From: Chryseobacterium sp. ERMR1:04
Lineage (GTDB): Bacteria; Bacteroidota; Bacteroidia; Flavobacteriales; Weeksellaceae
NCBI RefSeq assembly: GCF_001297705.1
Contig: NZ_LIRF01000008.1
Coordinates: 558,001-622,000, forward strand
Direction of reading: 5' to 3'
DNA: 64,000 nucleotides
In this document: piece after piece, positions 61,160-64,000 of the stretch
Numbering within the stretch: position 1 is the stretch's first letter
Layout of the letters: the number at the start of each line of letters is the position of its first letter
Made by a program: the position numbers and the translations under genes
The notes under the pieces: generated by a model
What the model was told of the DNA's origin: nothing
What the model saw: only the letters and a program-made list of their open reading frames with translations
Database searches by the model: none

Positions 61160-62398
61160 TTACCATCTTAAAATTGAAGGTAAGTTTCCTTTCTTAGCCT
61201 TACATTTTATATAATAATCTTGTCCTTTATTTCCATAAAAAATATAATCTAAATTAGAAATCATATTTTTCTCAGTATCTGTTAAAGTACTTAAAGAAGA
61301 AGACAGCAGCATGCTATTTCTGACGAAGATATAGTTTTCTTTTAAATTGGGAGATGGGGGTATGGGTTTTCTGGTAGATTTTATTTCAAATCCGTTTTTG
61401 GTTTCAGCAATTGTATTGGGCTGAAAAGGAATGATGGTAAATTGATGTTGAGCGTTGATCCATTTTTTATGCACAAAGTATTGCCATGTTATTTCAGGAA
61501 CCGCAGTTTGAAGATTGATTACATAATTCGGTTGAACAATTTTCTGATACGTCTTTTTCTCTATTTCATTAAAATTATCATCATAGCCGTAACTAAGAAT
61601 AGTGTCACTCACCTGCTCTAGCTCAATACTTGCTTTTATGTAATTAATCTGTGAAGAATCTGCGATGCTTTTATTAAAGAAAGAAGTGTATTTCTTGATG
61701 TTTTGAGCATCTAATTCCATTTCTAAGAAAGCATTTTTCTTCTCCAGTTTAGATAGGATTGAAGTAAAGCTATCTGAATTCGATCTATTTTTTATTTCAA
61801 TATCACCTGCATTTAATTCAATAGAAAAATTCTGAATCTTTTGTCCAGAAATAAAAGAAATACTTCCTGCCGTATTTTCAATAAACTGACTGGCATTAAA
61901 AACATTTTGCCTAGAAGACTGAAACAATTGATTCTGAATGTTTTCAAAATCTGAATTAGAAGTTCCCAAAATACAATGATTCCCTTCTATTTTGATAAAA
62001 AAATGATCTTTTTGAAAGAGATTTCTCCCTTTATCTATGAATTTCTGCTTGTTGAGAAAGGCTAAAAATTTTTGTTGATCTTTCAATTTGATCACAGAAT
62101 ACCAATTCGAAAATTTGGAGTTTTTGACATGAAAAATTTGCAAAAAATCTGGAATTTTAATCCCCGAATGTTGCAAAGAAATTCCTTCTTCATGGCTAGC
62201 CTCACCTCCAAACCATTGGGAAGGATGCATTATAAAGCTAGAAACATATTGTCTCGTTAATTTTTTCACATCAATTATAACTACTACATCTGCATTTTTA
62301 GGCACAAATTGTAACGTCTTATCTTTATGATAAAACACAAAATAAATAGCAATGCCGAGTACAATAACTAACGGGACAATAAATCTCTTTTTATTCAT
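61160..62398 (-). CDS. Membrane-anchored envelope protein, function unknown
   Basis: A 412-residue protein with one N-terminal transmembrane or uncleaved signal segment (residues 6-23). The following FVPKNADVVVIIDVKKLTRQYVSS resembles the opening of DUF4836-type proteins. The rest is beta-rich and hydrophilic with no recognised active site. It follows the DUF4836-like gene after 3 bases, so the two act as an operon and may share ancestry. Confidence 0.7.
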   Translation of the reverse strand: MNKKRFIVPLVIVLGIAIYFVFYHKDKTLQFVPKNADVVVIIDVKKLTRQYVSSFIMHPSQWFGGEASHEEGISLQHSGIKIPDFLQIFHVKNSKFSNWYSVIKLKDQQKFLAFLNKQKFIDKGRNLFQKDHFFIKIEGNHCILGTSNSDFENIQNQLFQSSRQNVFNASQFIENTAGSISFISGQKIQNFSIELNAGDIEIKNRSNSDSFTSILSKLEKKNAFLEMELDAQNIKKYTSFFNKSIADSSQINYIKASIELEQVSDTILSYGYDDNFNEIEKKTYQKIVQPNYVINLQTAVPEITWQYFVHKKWINAQHQFTIIPFQPNTIAETKNGFEIKSTRKPIPPSPNLKENYIFVRNSMLLSSSLSTLTDTEKNMISNLDYIFYGNKGQDYYIKCKAKKGNLPSILRW

Positions 62399-62401
62399 TG
62401 A

Positions 62402-64000
62402 TTATAGTGTTTTCAAAGCTTTTTCAGGTTCTTGCATGATTTTGTATGCTTCGTCAAATAGATCGAAGAAATACATCAAACTGTTATCAGAAGAATCTTT
62501 AATATTATAATCTATTTCTGTTTCTATGCTTTCGCCCTTCACCTCTGTTTTGTAATACAATTCCCCTACATTTTTTCTAAACAAATCAAGCATCTTTTTT
62601 TCAGAAGTACTTTTGAATTCTTTTTCCATCCCGATTAAAAGCTTCTGAATATCAAGTCTTCCCGACAAAGGATATTTAGCCGCATCTTTTGCCCATTTTT
62701 TAGACCCTTCAGATTGATCTTTAGGAATAATACTATCGGTTGAGGTTGTAAGGTATACAATTCCGTCTTTTACGGTAAAGAACATCTGATCAAGGTATCC
62801 ATTATCTTTAGGATCTTTGAAAGAATAGAATTCTCCTTTTTTCGTAAATTTTTTCGACAGCTTTTTATTCGTAATCAATAAATTAAAGACACGATTCCAA
62901 TAGTCTTCATTTTCTGTAGCAAAAGCAAAAGTGAAATTAGGAACCACGACATCTTTTGTTTTCTTTACTTCTTTTTCGTTGTAGTCATCATCGTAATCGT
63001 AATCTGTGTAGTCTACTTTTTTAGATTTCAATTCATTCAATACAAAAATTCCATTTCCTGGAGCAATTTTAGCAATGGCCTCTTCATCCAGAACAATTTT
63101 CATGGTTTCCATCATCAGCTCCATTTCTTTCTGATATTCTCCATCTCCCAAATCTTTAAACAGACTGTAGACCATGTCAAAACTTTTCGCTCCGTTTAAA
63201 TTAACAGAATAATACCCAAGACTTTTATCATTAATCAACGCAGTCAGTTTTTTATTTTTCCTGCCTTTGTAAACAGCAGCAATCCCTTTTTGAACCTCTG
63301 CATCTTTATGCTGATAATTGTTAATCAGTTTTACTTTGTCTTTGTCAAAATACAAATTGTATGAAGAGTTTGAATTATAAATTTTCTGGAAAAACTGAGC
63401 ATAATTATAGGTCTTCATGAGCTTCCCGTAAATTCCTTCATTAACGATTCTTCCGTAATCGGTGTATACAAAAACATCTGCATTAACATCTCGGAAAGCC
63501 AACATCTGCTGAGGAACCTCAAGCTCTAAATTCGAATTAAAATATTGATCAAACGAATCTTCAGCCAGCTTTTTTACCACCTTGAATTTTTCTATTCGTA
63601 TGGAATCCATTTCCTTTTGAGCATCCGGATCTATTGCATACTCTTTATTTTCCATCTCCTCATCATTAGCGGTAGGATCTTCTTTTACAGCCTCATCTTC
63701 AGAATATACGGTGTCTGTTGTACTTTTCTTTTCTTCCGGATAGGCATGATGCTTTTGCAGGTATTTAATATCTTTTTGGATTCTTACAATCTCATTATTA
63801 TTGTCTTTAATATTTTCTTTTAAATATTTGATATCTCCTTTTAATGATTGTATCTCTTCTTTATAGTCAAATGGTCTTTCCGGCTCTGCAGCATAAGCAG
63901 TATCTACCACCACTGCCGAACTGTCAACAACAGCCACTGCGCTATCTACCATCACCTCATCAGCCCAAACATTTTTGTATGGTTTTGTGTAGTTGATCAC
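62402..64000 (-). CDS. DUF4836-like protein (5' end outside window)
   Basis: At least 532 residues; the frame is open at base 64000, so the N-terminus, likely with a signal peptide, is missing. An early coiled-coil stretch (EIQSLKGDIKYLKENIKDNNNEI...) and acidic low-complexity segments precede the main region with QQMLAFRDVNADVFVYTDYG and long charged beta-rich parts, ending EPEKALKTL. The family is common in Bacteroidota and of unknown function. It is co-directional with the gene at 61160-62398. Confidence 0.72.
   Translation of the reverse strand: MINYTKPYKNVWADEVMVDSAVAVVDSSAVVVDTAYAAEPERPFDYKEEIQSLKGDIKYLKENIKDNNNEIVRIQKDIKYLQKHHAYPEEKKSTTDTVYSEDEAVKEDPTANDEEMENKEYAIDPDAQKEMDSIRIEKFKVVKKLAEDSFDQYFNSNLELEVPQQMLAFRDVNADVFVYTDYGRIVNEGIYGKLMKTYNYAQFFQKIYNSNSSYNLYFDKDKVKLINNYQHKDAEVQKGIAAVYKGRKNKKLTALINDKSLGYYSVNLNGAKSFDMVYSLFKDLGDGEYQKEMELMMETMKIVLDEEAIAKIAPGNGIFVLNELKSKKVDYTDYDYDDDYNEKEVKKTKDVVVPNFTFAFATENEDYWNRVFNLLITNKKLSKKFTKKGEFYSFKDPKDNGYLDQMFFTVKDGIVYLTTSTDSIIPKDQSEGSKKWAKDAAKYPLSGRLDIQKLLIGMEKEFKSTSEKKMLDLFRKNVGELYYKTEVKGESIETEIDYNIKDSSDNSLMYFFDLFDEAYKIMQEPEKALKTL

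Overview
The window looks like chromosome from a Chryseobacterium-like member of the Flavobacteriia (Bacteroidota). It is AT-rich and carries lineage markers: a gliding/T9SS lipoprotein (GldH), a T9SS C-terminal sorting domain, GLPGLI-family proteins, alternative complex III (ACIII), SPOR and DUF3078 proteins, and many promoters of the Bacteroidota type (TAnnTTTG, sometimes with TTTG about 19 bp upstream). No rRNA, tRNA or CRISPR array was seen.

Bases 1-42,660 are mostly ordinary core genome. In order: a FadL-type porin with a GDSL lipoprotein; ricT-gldH-pbp1A; selO; a secreted T9SS substrate; a membrane protein and a SPOR protein; the six-gene actABCDEF operon (11018-19414), which transfers electrons from menaquinol to cytochrome c or oxidase; two envelope proteins; apt; a TPR protein with ribH; an LTA-synthase-like sulfatase; a zinc peptidase; a glycerophosphodiesterase; two GLPGLI paralogues; the suf Fe-S assembly cluster (iscA/sufA-type, sufB, sufC, sufD); two DUF3078 paralogues; a rhomboid protease; dprA; gdhA (broken by one missing base); and a KirBac-type potassium channel.

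Bases 42,670-58,285 form an integrated 15.6-kb island. Its ends are visible: a 6-bp spacer (TGAAAT) occurs at both ends, each copy bordered on the island side by the 10-bp arm TTATCAAAAG or its exact reverse complement. Joining the ends gives a symmetric attP-like site. The island has three tandem tyrosine recombinases at its left end (a 'recombinase in trio' layout; the middle one is frameshifted just before its catalytic Tyr) and a complete 1,400-bp insertion sequence with 8-bp target duplication. It also has a transcribed, highly structured leader in front of a small superinfection-immunity-like membrane protein. Its main cargo is an overlapping four-gene operon (MBL hydrolase, trypsin-like protease with C-terminal domain, middle component, SMC/Rad50-like ATPase) that fits the ABC-three-component class of conflict systems, followed by a DUF3644/HEPN-like gene. 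I read it as a mobile defence island inserted between divergent kir and globin genes.

Bases 58,286-64,000 return to the chromosome: a truncated haemoglobin, a three-repeat beta-trefoil protein that seems to have been inserted at the globin/antiporter junction with duplication of that junction, a CaCA-type cation antiporter, a DUF6122 protein and a two-gene DUF4836-like envelope operon that runs off the window.
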